Origin: Kitasatospora sp. MAA19
GTDB lineage: Bacteria > Actinomycetota > Actinomycetes > Streptomycetales > Streptomycetaceae
Length of the DNA: 64,000 bases
Direction: 5' to 3'
NCBI RefSeq assembly: GCF_029894125.1
Contig: NZ_JARXYZ010000006.1
Coordinates: 62,001-126,000 of the forward strand
Shown here: positions 43,505 through 52,227 of the stretch, in pieces
How positions within the stretch are numbered: the first letter of the stretch is position 1
Layout: every line of letters begins with the position of its first letter
Notes under the pieces: generated by a model
Database searches by the model: none
What the model saw: only the letters and a program-made list of their open reading frames with translations
What the model was told of the DNA's origin: nothing
Made by a program: the position numbers and the translations under genes

Positions 43505-43538
43505 ATATGTATCGTGCACATCATATGTATCGAGCACA
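43505..43538. promoter_or_regulatory. Direct-repeat operator of the MFS/MarR pair
   Basis: ATATGTATCGTGCACA and ATATGTATCGAGCACA repeat with an 18-bp period in an otherwise GC-rich gap, 32 bases before the MFS start. The high AT content, the near identity and the divergent MarR gene make this the likely MarR binding region. Confidence 0.7.
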
Positions 43539-43638
43539 CTACATGGCCGGGTCACACCCCTTTGCCATACTGGGCAGGACCCGCGAAACCCGCAGGTCAG
43601 CGCTGCGGCGATGAGGATGAAGGGCGAGGGAGCACAGC

Positions 43639-44094
43639 ATGGGCGAACGCACGCACCTGGTCGAGTTCGAGTACATGGTGCTCGGCCGCCACCACTACCT
43701 GAGCCAGTCCGCCGCCCGCCCGAGCGGCAGCACCCTGGAGCGCAGCGCGTACATCCTGCTCAGCCGCATCCGCATCCAGGGCCCGATGTCCATCGGCGAG
43801 CTGAGCGAGGCCTTCAACCTGGACGCCTCCACCCTCAACCGGCAGACCGCCGCCATGACGCGCGCCGGCCTGGTCGAGCGGATCGCCGACCCGGACGGCG
43901 GGATGGCCCGCAAGTTCCGCCTCACCGACGAGGGCGACCGCCGCCTGGACGAGGAGCGCGAGGCCCACGTGGCGGCCCTGGACCGGGTGATGGCCGACTG
44001 GTCCGCCCAGGACGTCACCGCCTTCGCCGCCTACCTGCGCCGTTTCAACACCGACATCGAGCACCTCGACGGCCGCCCCTGGCCCCGGCCCTGA
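43639..44094 (+). CDS. MarR-family transcriptional regulator
   Basis: A 151-residue winged-helix regulator: MSIGELSEAFNLDASTLNRQTAAMTRAGLVERI is the recognition region and DPDGGMARKFRLTDEG the wing. Expected to repress the divergent MFS gene and itself. GAGGGAG-type site upstream of the ATG. Confidence 0.93.
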   Translation: MGERTHLVEFEYMVLGRHHYLSQSAARPSGSTLERSAYILLSRIRIQGPMSIGELSEAFNLDASTLNRQTAAMTRAGLVERIADPDGGMARKFRLTDEGDRRLDEEREAHVAALDRVMADWSAQDVTAFAAYLRRFNTDIEHLDGRPWPRP

Positions 44095-44345
44095 CGGGGC
44101 AGCCAACACGCCGACAGGGCAGGGCAGTTGGATCGCCGTGGCGCTCCCAGGAGTCCGGGACGGCGGTGACCGCCGGGGCGCCGGCCGGGTGGTGGGGTGG
44201 GGTGCCGGGCGACCCCCCAGAAAACTGGGATACCGGCGACTGATCGGACGCTGACAAGCTGACGGCGGCGGGCGGCCCGGAGGGCACCCCCGTGCCACCC
44301 GGTCCGGCCGCCGTCCCCCGTCGTCTCCCCTTCCTGGAGAGCCCT

Positions 44346-45293
44346 GTGCGTTCGTTAGTCCGGCGTGTCGTCCTCGGCATCGCGCTCGCCCTGACCGGCC
44401 TGGTGCTGGTCCCCGGCGCCGCCTCGGCCGACACCCCCTCGTCGGTCCTGTTCAACCAGAAGTCCGAGCGCTGTCCCGACGGCGTGCTGACGGGCACGCG
44501 CCTGCACCCCTGCGCGCCGGCCGACGGCCCGGGCCAGTGGGTGTTCAAGCCCGTCCCGGGCCTGCCGAGCGTCTACACCCTCAACAACACCAACGACCAG
44601 CGCTACTGCCTGACCGCCGACTACACCCCCGCCAGCGCCGGGTGCGTCGCCAACGACACCTCGCAGCAGTGGCGGGTCACGCCGTGGACCGCGGCCGACA
44701 GCACGTCGAGGTACGACCTGATCGGGGTGCGGCTGCAGAACATCTCCACCTCCCAGTGCCTGGACAACACCGAGCACAGGATCGGCGGCGGCTGGCGGCT
44801 CTACATGTTCCCCTGCAACGACGGCGGGTACCAGGAGTGGGACATCTACCGCAGCACCTACGAGGCCCTGTTCGGCCGCGTCGCCACCCACAGCGGCATG
44901 ACCTGGGCCACCCTTGAGCAGCGCGCCGACAACGTCGTGCACGTCGGCAACGACACCACCAGCAACGCGTACAGCGGCGACACCCCCGCCTCCGCGCAGC
45001 TGCCCGTGCTGTGCCTCAAGCAGGACGGCCGCCCCGCCCCCGCCGGCGTGCCCACCAGCGGCTACCACAGCTGGGCCGGCGGCGAGGTGAAGGCCACCGT
45101 CCCCACTTCCGGCAGCCAGCTCTCCAGCCGGGCCGCCGCCGACCAGCTCTGCGCCGGCTACTTCGGCACCGGCTTCAGGATGGCCGAGTTCCACGACGGC
45201 GCGGGCTGGGGCCTGTGGGCCAACGGCACCCTGCCCGCCGGCACCCGCTTCTGGACCGCCATCAACGACCAGCCGGCCAACCCCTGGAGCTGA
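44346..45293 (+). CDS. Secreted beta-trefoil protein with uncharacterised C-terminal domain
   Basis: A 315-residue exported protein. GTG start behind GGAGAG; signal peptide ends ASA near residue 28. Residues ~35-170 are a trefoil-like lectin region (QKSERCPDGVL, SQQWRVTPW, YQEWDIY). The C-terminal ~100 residues (LCLKQDGRPAPAG, GYHSWAGGEVKATVP, FRMAEFHDGAGWGLWANG, FWTAINDQPANPW) form a compact Trp/Gly-rich domain that I recall recurring at the ends of secreted bacterial proteins, without known function. A strong hairpin follows. Confidence 0.87.
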   Translation: MRSLVRRVVLGIALALTGLVLVPGAASADTPSSVLFNQKSERCPDGVLTGTRLHPCAPADGPGQWVFKPVPGLPSVYTLNNTNDQRYCLTADYTPASAGCVANDTSQQWRVTPWTAADSTSRYDLIGVRLQNISTSQCLDNTEHRIGGGWRLYMFPCNDGGYQEWDIYRSTYEALFGRVATHSGMTWATLEQRADNVVHVGNDTTSNAYSGDTPASAQLPVLCLKQDGRPAPAGVPTSGYHSWAGGEVKATVPTSGSQLSSRAAADQLCAGYFGTGFRMAEFHDGAGWGLWANGTLPAGTRFWTAINDQPANPWS

Positions 45294-45315
45294 CCCTCCG
45301 CCACGGGGGCACGGA

Positions 45316-45355
45316 GGGAGAGGGCGGGCGCCGACCCCGGCGCCCGCCCTCTCCC
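45316..45355 (+). terminator. Hairpin terminator with 17-bp perfect arms
   Basis: Starts 23 bases after the lectin stop; arms pair perfectly around a GACCCC loop. The inner 30 bases of this hairpin (45321-45350) recur exactly at 48171-48200. Confidence 0.85.
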
Positions 45356-45366
45356 ATGCCGTGCGA

Positions 45367-45465
45367 CTACTCCAACCCGTTCCAGTCACCTTGGTACCGC
45401 CACAACGGCTCGTCGGGGTTGGGCGGCGCCACCTCGTCCGCGTACGCGTAGCGGAGGTGTCCTGA
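45367..45465 (-). pseudogene. Possible C-terminal gene fragment, minus strand
   Basis: A stop-to-stop minus-strand frame of ~32 codons reads RYAYADEVAPPNPDEPLWRY and ends WNGLE-stop, a composition much more protein-like than its surroundings. It has no start codon or upstream continuation. It may be the tail of a deleted gene; no family recognised. From 45466 to 45722 nothing convincing is seen. Confidence 0.3.
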
Positions 45466-45722
45466 TCAGGGGTGACGTTCGAATTGGTCGTCAGCTGATT
45501 GAGCAGGTCGGCGGCACGGTAGATCGCGGAGATGCCAGCGGACGGACGAGGGTGGGCGTGCTGCCGCAGTTCACCCAGCAGGTGCCGTCGGCCCCGGGGG
45601 AGGTGCCGCTGCGGCAGCGGCCGCCACAGGCATCATTCAGCCGAAGTGCCGAACACGTCACCGCCTGGGCCGATGTGCGCGCGCCGACCCCGAGTCGGCC
45701 ACCTGTTTTCCGGCGGCGCCGA

Positions 45723-46190
45723 TCAGGCCGTGCGCTGTCCGTGGAGGAGGACGGGCAGCGAGCGGTTGGCGAGGGATTCGGTGACGCGGGAGACTTGGGA
45801 GGGCGCCATGACGTCGGGGAGTTGGCGGACGGGGACGAAGCGGGCACCGAGCAGGCCACTGCGGTGCTGGGGCGGGACGGTGAGACGGGCGTCGTCGCGG
45901 ACGGTGCCGCCGTCGAAGACGAGGCTGAGGCGTTCCAGGTGGCGGTCGGCGGGGGTGAAGTCGACGGCGAGGACGTCGGTGAGGCGGCGGTTGAGGCCGG
46001 TCTCGGTGTGGAGGTGCCGGGCGGCGGCGAGGTGCGGGGGCTCGTTCGGCTTCGCGGCGCCGCCGGGCAGGATCAGCCCGTCCATGTAGTCCGGGTCGAC
46101 CAGGAGGACGTCGCCGAGCCGGTTGCGCACGAGGACGAGGCAGCCGAGCCGGCACACCGGCGGCTTGGCCAGGAGGCGGGGGTCTTGCAT
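45723..46190 (-). CDS. Nudix-fold protein with degenerate Nudix box
   Basis: A 155-residue protein. The expected box Gx5Ex7REUxEExGU appears as G-AAKPN-E-PPHLAAA-R-H-L-H-T-E-T-G-L: the Glu after Arg is His and the first of the two catalytic Glu residues is Thr. Metal binding and hydrolysis may therefore be impaired or altered, and a ligand-sensing role is possible. AGGAAG ten bases before the ATG. Last gene of a four-gene operon divergent from an XRE/DUF397 pair. Confidence 0.85.
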   Translation of the reverse strand: MQDPRLLAKPPVCRLGCLVLVRNRLGDVLLVDPDYMDGLILPGGAAKPNEPPHLAAARHLHTETGLNRRLTDVLAVDFTPADRHLERLSLVFDGGTVRDDARLTVPPQHRSGLLGARFVPVRQLPDVMAPSQVSRVTESLANRSLPVLLHGQRTA

Positions 46191-46197
46191 CGGGGGT

Positions 46198-46275
46198 TCA
46201 CTTCCTGAGAGCGGCGAGGAGCACGAGGGAGAAGCCAGCCAACCACAGCAGGCGGGCGAGGAGTTCAGTCGTCAT
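46198..46275 (-). CDS. 25-residue single-helix membrane peptide
   Basis: ATG-to-TGA frame reading MTTELLARLLWLAGFSLVLL then AALRK. It overlaps the end of the 84-residue gene by 11 bases and stops seven bases before the Nudix ATG, filling the gap exactly. A short hydrophobic helix with one basic end suggests a membrane micropeptide. The ribosome site is weak, so expression may depend on coupling. Confidence 0.5.
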   Translation of the reverse strand: MTTELLARLLWLAGFSLVLLAALRK

Positions 46276-46519
46276 GCGTGAGGCGCTCGTAGCGCAGCCC
46301 TTTGCGCAGCAGGTCGACGATCCTCAGGAGTTCGACGGCACGGGCCGAGCCCAGACTCACCAGGTAGCACCCGGTCAAACGGCCGTGCTCCCAGTCGACT
46401 TCGACGGACGGCAACCTCACCCCACCCAGGGCGAGGACGGTCGTCAGGTCGTCCAGGACGTCGGCAGCCTGCCGCCGCCGCTCGGCGGTCGCGCGGGAGA
46501 GCATCGAGGACATGATCAC
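46265..46519 (-). CDS. Small hypothetical protein (84 aa)
   Basis: Starts at a GTG overlapping the preceding stop (GTGA), or at ATG six bases later. A helical N-terminus with TAERRRQAADVLDDLTTVLALGG is followed by VEVDWEHGRLTGCYLVSLGSARAVELLRIVDLLRKG. Soluble; no family recognised. Second gene of the operon opposite the XRE regulator. Confidence 0.65.
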   Translation of the reverse strand: MIMSSMLSRATAERRRQAADVLDDLTTVLALGGVRLPSVEVDWEHGRLTGCYLVSLGSARAVELLRIVDLLRKGLRYERLTHDD

Positions 46520-46713
46520 TCCCCCGGCCGCTTGTGGACCTCGAAGGCGCGCCAGGCACTGTAGGCAACGGAGAAGGAGCTGAACCCCTTGGGCTCACCG
46601 GTCGGTTGGCGCAGCCACTCCCGGGTGACCTCGTTGAGGACCCGGTAGCACCGGGCCTCGGCGTCCCAGCGGACGCCGTAGCCGTGGAGGCGGGGAACCT
46701 GGCCATGGGGCAT
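46516..46713 (-). CDS. Small hypothetical protein (65 aa), first gene of operon
   Basis: GGAGGG precedes the ATG at 46713. The sequence (GYGVRWDAEARCYRVLNEVTREWL, then FSVAYSAWRAFEVHKRPGE) is aromatic-rich and basic. No family recognised. The 114-base gap to the divergent XRE gene contains TTTCACGTTCTGTGCAC, an AT-richer segment that probably holds both promoters. Confidence 0.68.
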   Translation of the reverse strand: MPHGQVPRLHGYGVRWDAEARCYRVLNEVTREWLRQPTGEPKGFSSFSVAYSAWRAFEVHKRPGE

Positions 46714-46827
46714 GAGAGAACCCTCCGCGATCGATGTTTCACGTTCTGTGCACATGGTGGCCCGGCGCCACCTAGCATCGGAAGCGAAGATGGACTTGTC
46801 TTCCAGGGCATCCACGTTGGAGTACCC

Positions 46828-47667
46828 ATGGTGAACATCAGGGAAATCGATCCAGAGTCAAGCCGCTGGGCCCCCTTCGGAGTACTGCTTCGCAGGTCAC
46901 GACAGGCGGCCGGCCTCACCCAGGGCCAGCTTGCGAGGCGCATCGGGTGCCACCCGTCCACGATCTCGGTCGCTGAAACTGCCACGAAGCAGGTGTCGAG
47001 ACGATTCGCCGAGAAGGCGGACGAAGTCCTCGGGACCCACGGCTCCCTGACGCTGATGTGGCTTCAGGCCTCCAACAGTGCCGGTCTCGCCGAGGGATTC
47101 GCCGAGTTCACCAAGCACGAGACCCAGGCCACGGAGATAAGGCTGTTCGAAATCGGCCTCATCCCAGGGTTGTTCCAGACCCGGGCCTACGCCGAGGCCG
47201 AGTTGGCCGGTGCCGTGGATCTGGGCGAGGTCACCGCCGACCAGGCCGAGGAACGTCTCAACTTCCGGATGGCCCGGCAGAAGTTCCTGGAGCGCACGCC
47301 CCCGCCCCTGGTCTTCGTCGCCCTCGACGAGAGTGCTCTTCGATGGCGGCTCGGTGGTCCCGCCGTCATGGCGGAACAGCTCCAGCGGCTCGAAGACCTG
47401 GCCGAAGGACTGCCGAACGTCCTGGTGCAGGTCGTCCCCTTCACCATGGGGGTCCACCGATCGTTCCGCTCAGCCGTCACGCTGCTGACCGTCGGGGACA
47501 ACACCCAGCTCGGATACACCGAGACACTGCACCGGGGTTTCCTCGAACGCGATCGGGCCACTGTCGTGACGTGGCGCAGGAGATACGATCGTCTTCAGGT
47601 AGACGCGCCGCCCAGGGCCGAGTCCCTGGCCATGATCAGAAGCATCCGGAAGGAACTGGCACCATGA
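46828..47667 (+). CDS. XRE-family regulator with DUF5753 domain
   Basis: A 279-residue regulator: HTH_31-type DNA-binding domain (LLRRSRQAAGLTQGQLARRIGCHPSTISVAE, residues ~18-50) and a long DUF5753 region (~90-270; EIGLIPGLFQTRAYAEAEL, LVFVALDESALRWRLGG, VQVVPFTMGVH). These proteins pair with DUF397 partners, as here by ATGA overlap, in the WhiJ-like systems of Streptomyces that influence development and antibiotic production. Start is ATG 46828 (GTG at 46831 also possible) behind TTGGAG. Confidence 0.95.
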   Translation: MVNIREIDPESSRWAPFGVLLRRSRQAAGLTQGQLARRIGCHPSTISVAETATKQVSRRFAEKADEVLGTHGSLTLMWLQASNSAGLAEGFAEFTKHETQATEIRLFEIGLIPGLFQTRAYAEAELAGAVDLGEVTADQAEERLNFRMARQKFLERTPPPLVFVALDESALRWRLGGPAVMAEQLQRLEDLAEGLPNVLVQVVPFTMGVHRSFRSAVTLLTVGDNTQLGYTETLHRGFLERDRATVVTWRRRYDRLQVDAPPRAESLAMIRSIRKELAP

Positions 47668-47876
47668 GCTCCCGCTTCGACCTGTCCTCTGCCCACTGGG
47701 TCAAGTCCTCCCACAGTTCCGACGGGGGTCAGTGCGTCGAGGTCGCTCCCGGGTTCACCGGCATCATGCCCGTCCGTGACTCCAAGGACCCCCACGGCCC
47801 GGCCCTCGTCTTCCCCGCCGCCGCCTGGCAGTCCTTCGTCACCGCCGTCCGCACGGGAGAATTCGGCACCAGCTGA
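47664..47876 (+). CDS. DUF397 domain protein
   Basis: A 70-residue protein with the family signature WVKSSHSSDGGQCVEVA, then VPRDSK-like VRDSKDPHGPAL and a final WQSFVTAVRTGEF. Thought to antagonise or modulate the adjacent XRE regulator. Translationally coupled to it. A perfect 14-bp hairpin follows ten bases after the stop. Confidence 0.96.
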   Translation: MSSRFDLSSAHWVKSSHSSDGGQCVEVAPGFTGIMPVRDSKDPHGPALVFPAAAWQSFVTAVRTGEFGTS

Positions 47877-47886
47877 TGTTGCTTGT

Positions 47887-47917
47887 GCGCCGCCGCCCCG
47901 GCCCGGGGCGGCGGCGC
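47887..47917 (+). terminator. Hairpin terminator after DUF397
   Basis: Perfect 14-bp arms (GCGCCGCCGCCCCG and its complement) with a three-base loop, followed by a pyrimidine-rich CTTCTC. Confidence 0.8.
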
Positions 47918-47952
47918 CTTCTCGACCCTCCCGCCGCTTCCGACGTGCATGA

Positions 47953-47973
47953 GAAGTCGGCCCCGCCGACTTC
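47953..47973. terminator. Second hairpin in the DUF397/GH35 gap
   Basis: GAAGTCGGC-CCC-GCCGACTTC, perfect 9-bp arms. It shares CGGCCCCGCCGACTTCC with the larger hairpin at 60433-60465. The 449-base gap from 47877 to 48325 contains these hairpins, the copied mosaic at 48090-48200 and the presumed GH35 promoter; no gene is seen in it. Confidence 0.55.
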
Positions 47974-48089
47974 CTCCCCCAAGGGGGACCCGACACCGCT
48001 GACAGCGGGGGCGGACGTTCCCCGGGAGGCGGCGGTGGGTGCCCGTATTGGATGGGCGGATGTCAGCTGATTCGGAGTCAGGACTGCTC

Positions 48090-48200
48090 GCCGGGCCGCT
48101 GGTGGACAGGCCGACCCGCACGCCCTGTCCGGCCAGGTCGGCCAGGCGGGCGTGCAGGGCGGCGTCGGTCAGGGCGGGCGCCGACCCCGGCGCCCGCCCT
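48090..48200. repeat. Mosaic of two exact copied segments
   Basis: Bases 48090-48178 are an exact 89-bp direct copy of 51063-51151 inside the aldo/keto reductase gene. Bases 48171-48200 are an exact 30-bp copy of the terminator core at 45321-45350. The two copies overlap by eight bases (AGGGCGGG) that occur in both sources, so the junction is at microhomology. No transposon ends flank it. Confidence 0.9.
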
Positions 48201-48325
48201 CGGCCGTGGGCGTTCACGCCCCTCGGCCCCGACGGCGGCTGCCGACACGCGCTTCGACGAACGCCCCGCCGGTCGCTACGCTCGTGGCCCACTGTGGCCG
48301 TCCCCGACCGGAAGCGGGTCCGCAC

Positions 48326-50116
48326 ATGCTCGAGTACGACGCCACCGGGTTCCTGCGTGACGGGGTGGCGCACCGGATCGTCTCCGGGGCGCTGCACTAC
48401 TTCCGCGTGCATCCGCAGCTGTGGGAGGACCGGCTGCGGCGGCTGCGGGCGCTGGGCGTCAACACCGTGGACACCTACGTGCCGTGGAACTTCCACGAGC
48501 TGCGACGCGGGGAGGTGGACTTCACCGGGTGGCGGGACGTGGCCCGCTTCGTGCGCCTGGCCGGCGACCTGGGGCTGGACGTGATCCTGCGGCCCGGGCC
48601 GTACATCTGCGCGGAGTGGGAGTTCGGCGGGCTGCCGGCCCGGCTGCTGGCCGTCGACGGGCTGCGGCTGCGCTGCGCCGACCCGGCGTACCTGGCCGAG
48701 GTGGACGGCTGGTTCGACGCGCTGGTGCCCGAGGTGCTGCCGCTGCTGGCGAGCCGGGGCGGGCCGGTGGTGGCGGTGCAGGTGGAGAACGAGTACGGCA
48801 GCTACGGCGACGACGCCGCCTACCTGCGCCACCTGCGCGACGGACTGGTCCGCCGGGGCGTGGACTGCCTGCTGTTCACCGCCGACGGCGCCCAGGACAC
48901 CATGCAGCAGGGCGGCGCCATCCCCGGGCACCTGGCCACCGCGACCTTCGGCTCGCGCGCCCCCGAACGGCTGGCGGTGCTGCGCCGCACCCAGACGCAG
49001 GGGCCGCTGGCGGCGATGGAGTTCTGGATCGGCTGGTTCGACCAGTGGGGTCTGCCCCACCACGTGCGCGACGCCAAGGAGAGCGCCGCCTCGCTCGCCG
49101 AACTCCTCGCCACCGGCGCCTCCGTCAACCTGTACATGGCGCACGGCGGCACCAACTTCGGCCTGTGGTCCGGCGCCAACCACTCGGGCGCCCACCCCTG
49201 CGACGCCGGGTACGAGCCCACCGTCACCAGCTACGACTACGACGCGCCGATCGGCGAGGCGGGCGAGCTGACCGAGAAGTTCCACGCGCTGCGGGAGGTC
49301 ATCGGGCGCCATCTACCCCTGCCCCAGGGCGAGTTGCCCGCCGACCCGCCGCGGGTGGCGCCGCAGCGGCTGGCCCGGGCCGACGGGCGGGCCGAACTGC
49401 TGGAGAGCCTGGACGCGCTGGCCGAACCGCTGGAGCGGGCGGCGCCGCTGCCGATGGAGCAGGTCGGACAGGACCGCGGGCTGATCCACTACCGCACCCG
49501 GGTGCCCGGGCCGCGCACCGAACTCCCGCTGCGCATCGACGGGTTGGCGGACCGCGCGCACGTGTTCGCCGACGGGCGCCCGATCGGCGTCCTGGACCGC
49601 AACTCCCCCGGCGCGACGCTGCCGCTGGCCACCGGCCCGGACGGGGCCACCCTGGACATCCTGGTCGAGGCGCTCGGGCGGGTGAACTACGGCCCGCAGA
49701 TGGACGACCGCAAGGGCATCACCCGCGGGGTCTCACACGGCGGCCAGCGGCTGTTCGGCTGGCAGATCCGGCCACTGCCGCTCACCGACCTGGGGCGTCT
49801 GGCCTTCGAGGAGTCGGTGGCGGCGCGCGCGGGCCACCCGGCGTTCCACCGCTTCACCGCCGCCCTCGACTCCCCCGCCGACGCCTTCGTCGCCCTGCCC
49901 GGCTGGGGACGCGGCCTGCTGTGGCTCAACGGCTTCCTGCTCGGCCGCTACAGCGCCGCCGGCCCGCAGCGCACCCTCTACGCCCCCGCACCGCTGTGGC
50001 GCGCGGGCGCCAACGACCTCGTCGTCCTCGAACTCGACCACCACGGCGAGGCGGTGGAGCTGCGCGACCAGCCCGACCTCGGGCCCACCACCGCCGCGCC
50101 CAGCTCCGAGTACTGA
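48326..50116 (+). CDS. GH35 beta-galactosidase
   Basis: A 596-residue glycoside hydrolase of family 35, close to bacterial and animal acid beta-galactosidases. GALHYFRVHPQLWEDRL begins the TIM barrel; the acid/base glutamate is in QVENEYGSYG (residue ~156) and the nucleophile in MEFWIGWFDQWG (~233); GGTNFGLWSGAN is also characteristic. Residues ~360-596 are beta-sandwich domains (VNYGPQMDDRKGI). No signal peptide, so it acts in the cytoplasm on imported galactosides. No sugar transporter adjoins it. Confidence 0.95.
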   Translation: MLEYDATGFLRDGVAHRIVSGALHYFRVHPQLWEDRLRRLRALGVNTVDTYVPWNFHELRRGEVDFTGWRDVARFVRLAGDLGLDVILRPGPYICAEWEFGGLPARLLAVDGLRLRCADPAYLAEVDGWFDALVPEVLPLLASRGGPVVAVQVENEYGSYGDDAAYLRHLRDGLVRRGVDCLLFTADGAQDTMQQGGAIPGHLATATFGSRAPERLAVLRRTQTQGPLAAMEFWIGWFDQWGLPHHVRDAKESAASLAELLATGASVNLYMAHGGTNFGLWSGANHSGAHPCDAGYEPTVTSYDYDAPIGEAGELTEKFHALREVIGRHLPLPQGELPADPPRVAPQRLARADGRAELLESLDALAEPLERAAPLPMEQVGQDRGLIHYRTRVPGPRTELPLRIDGLADRAHVFADGRPIGVLDRNSPGATLPLATGPDGATLDILVEALGRVNYGPQMDDRKGITRGVSHGGQRLFGWQIRPLPLTDLGRLAFEESVAARAGHPAFHRFTAALDSPADAFVALPGWGRGLLWLNGFLLGRYSAAGPQRTLYAPAPLWRAGANDLVVLELDHHGEAVELRDQPDLGPTTAAPSSEY

Positions 50117-50161
50117 CCGGCCCGGGGGGCAGTACGGGGTCAGTCCGGGGTCAGTACGGAG

Positions 50162-50527
50162 TCAGTCCCACCAGAACGACCACTGGTGGTTGTCGACGAG
50201 GCCTTCGGCGTAGGCGGTCAGGGTGCCGACGCCCTGGAAGACGAGGTCGGGGCAGAACGCGGTGTGCTCGGCGGCCAGCGGAAGGGCCTCGGCAAGCGTG
50301 GCGGGCGGGACGGCGACGCTCAACTCCAGGGTGTCGAAGCCGACCTGGACGACCTGGGCGCCGAATCGCCGCTCCCAGTCGGCGAGCACGGCGGCGAGCA
50401 CGGCGGCGATCCTGGCGGTGTCGTCCTCGTAGTTGACCGGGCCGCTCCACCCGCAGGCGGCCAGCGCCTCGGCACCGCTGCCCGCCCGGACCAGGCCGAG
50501 GCGCGCCTCCCGTACGGACAGCAGCAC
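50162..50527 (-). CDS. DUF4253 domain protein, probably 5' truncated
   Basis: The 121-residue frame is the DUF4253 domain: GPVNYEDDTARIAAVLAAVLADWERRFGAQVV, GFDTLELSVAVPPAT, and the terminal NHQWSFWWD. Coding-like sequence in frame continues about 15 codons upstream of the GTG (VEARGLADVLLSVREARLG) without a start, and many family members have an extra N-terminal region, so the 5' end was probably lost. It lies just downstream of the aldo/keto reductase on the same strand. Function unknown. Confidence 0.75.
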   Translation of the reverse strand: MLLSVREARLGLVRAGSGAEALAACGWSGPVNYEDDTARIAAVLAAVLADWERRFGAQVVQVGFDTLELSVAVPPATLAEALPLAAEHTAFCPDLVFQGVGTLTAYAEGLVDNHQWSFWWD

Positions 50528-50614
50528 ATCGGCCAGGCCTCGGGCCTCGACACCGGGGGCGCCGACAGCGGACGGCGGCGGTGGGCACCGCCGGCGGGGA
50601 AGGCGGGCGGGGCG

Positions 50615-51613
<999 letters not shown>

Positions 51614-51681
51614 GGCGGGGTCTCCTCGGGTGGGCGGCGCTCACCTGGGACTTTATCGGGCGTGCCGCTGCGGCCGGCGGG

Positions 51682-52227
51682 CTACCAGGGGGTGGTGGCG
51701 CGCCGGGCCGGGGTGCCGGGCTGGGCCGGGATGCCGGTCCGGGCGGGGGCGCCGGGGTGGGCCGGGGTGCCCGTGGTCTCCGCCGGGCGGGGCGCGGGCG
51801 CGCCGAGGCCGCCGGAGGAGGAGGTGCGGACGGCCCGCGGCGCGGCGGGCAGGGCCTCGACGGGGCGGCGTGTGTCCCGGATCGGGGCGGGGGCCGGGGC
51901 GAGGACCTGGTCGAGGCGGATGACGAAGTTGACGTAGTCCATGGCCTTGCCGGGCCAGTGGCAGTCGTTGCTGGTCACCAAGCGGCTGCGGACGCCGTCG
52001 CGTTCGGTGACGGGCCCGGGGGTGACCCGCAGGTTCGGCTGCCAGGTGCGGCCCCACAGGTGGTGTTCCAGGGCCAGCGTCCAGCTGTCCTCGTCGACTT
52101 CCAGCATGGCGCCGACCCGGCCGGGGACCACCCGGGTGCCGTAGGGGCCGCGCACCACCGCACGCTGGTCGAAGCTCGCGTCCTTGCCGACCACCGTGAT
52201 CCGCCACGCGCCGTGGAACCTGAGCAT
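51682..52227 (-). CDS. Conserved-looking hypothetical protein (181 aa)
   Basis: Residues 1-110 look like a folded beta-rich domain (FHGAWRITVVGKDASFDQRAVV, LEVDEDSWTLALEHHLWGRTWQPNLRV); a Pro/Ala/Thr-rich tail follows (HPGAPARTGIPAQPGTPARR). No signal peptide or membrane helix. I recall similar ~110-residue proteins in Streptomyces but no function. Confidence 0.7.
   Translation of the reverse strand: MLRFHGAWRITVVGKDASFDQRAVVRGPYGTRVVPGRVGAMLEVDEDSWTLALEHHLWGRTWQPNLRVTPGPVTERDGVRSRLVTSNDCHWPGKAMDYVNFVIRLDQVLAPAPAPIRDTRRPVEALPAAPRAVRTSSSGGLGAPAPRPAETTGTPAHPGAPARTGIPAQPGTPARRATTPW

Noticed and set aside
45491..45859. A 122-codon minus-strand frame overlapping the Nudix gene
   Set aside because: Ser/Pro/Arg-rich shadow frame without start signals.
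45491..48073. GTCAGCTGATT shared between 45491-45501 and 48063-48073 as part of the copied mosaic
   Set aside because: Eleven bases only, and it is separated from both exact copies; could be chance.
48090..48178. Remnant of an insertion sequence or integration duplicate
   Set aside because: The sequence is an exact copy of coding DNA from the aldo/keto reductase with no terminal inverted repeats, target duplication or transposase.
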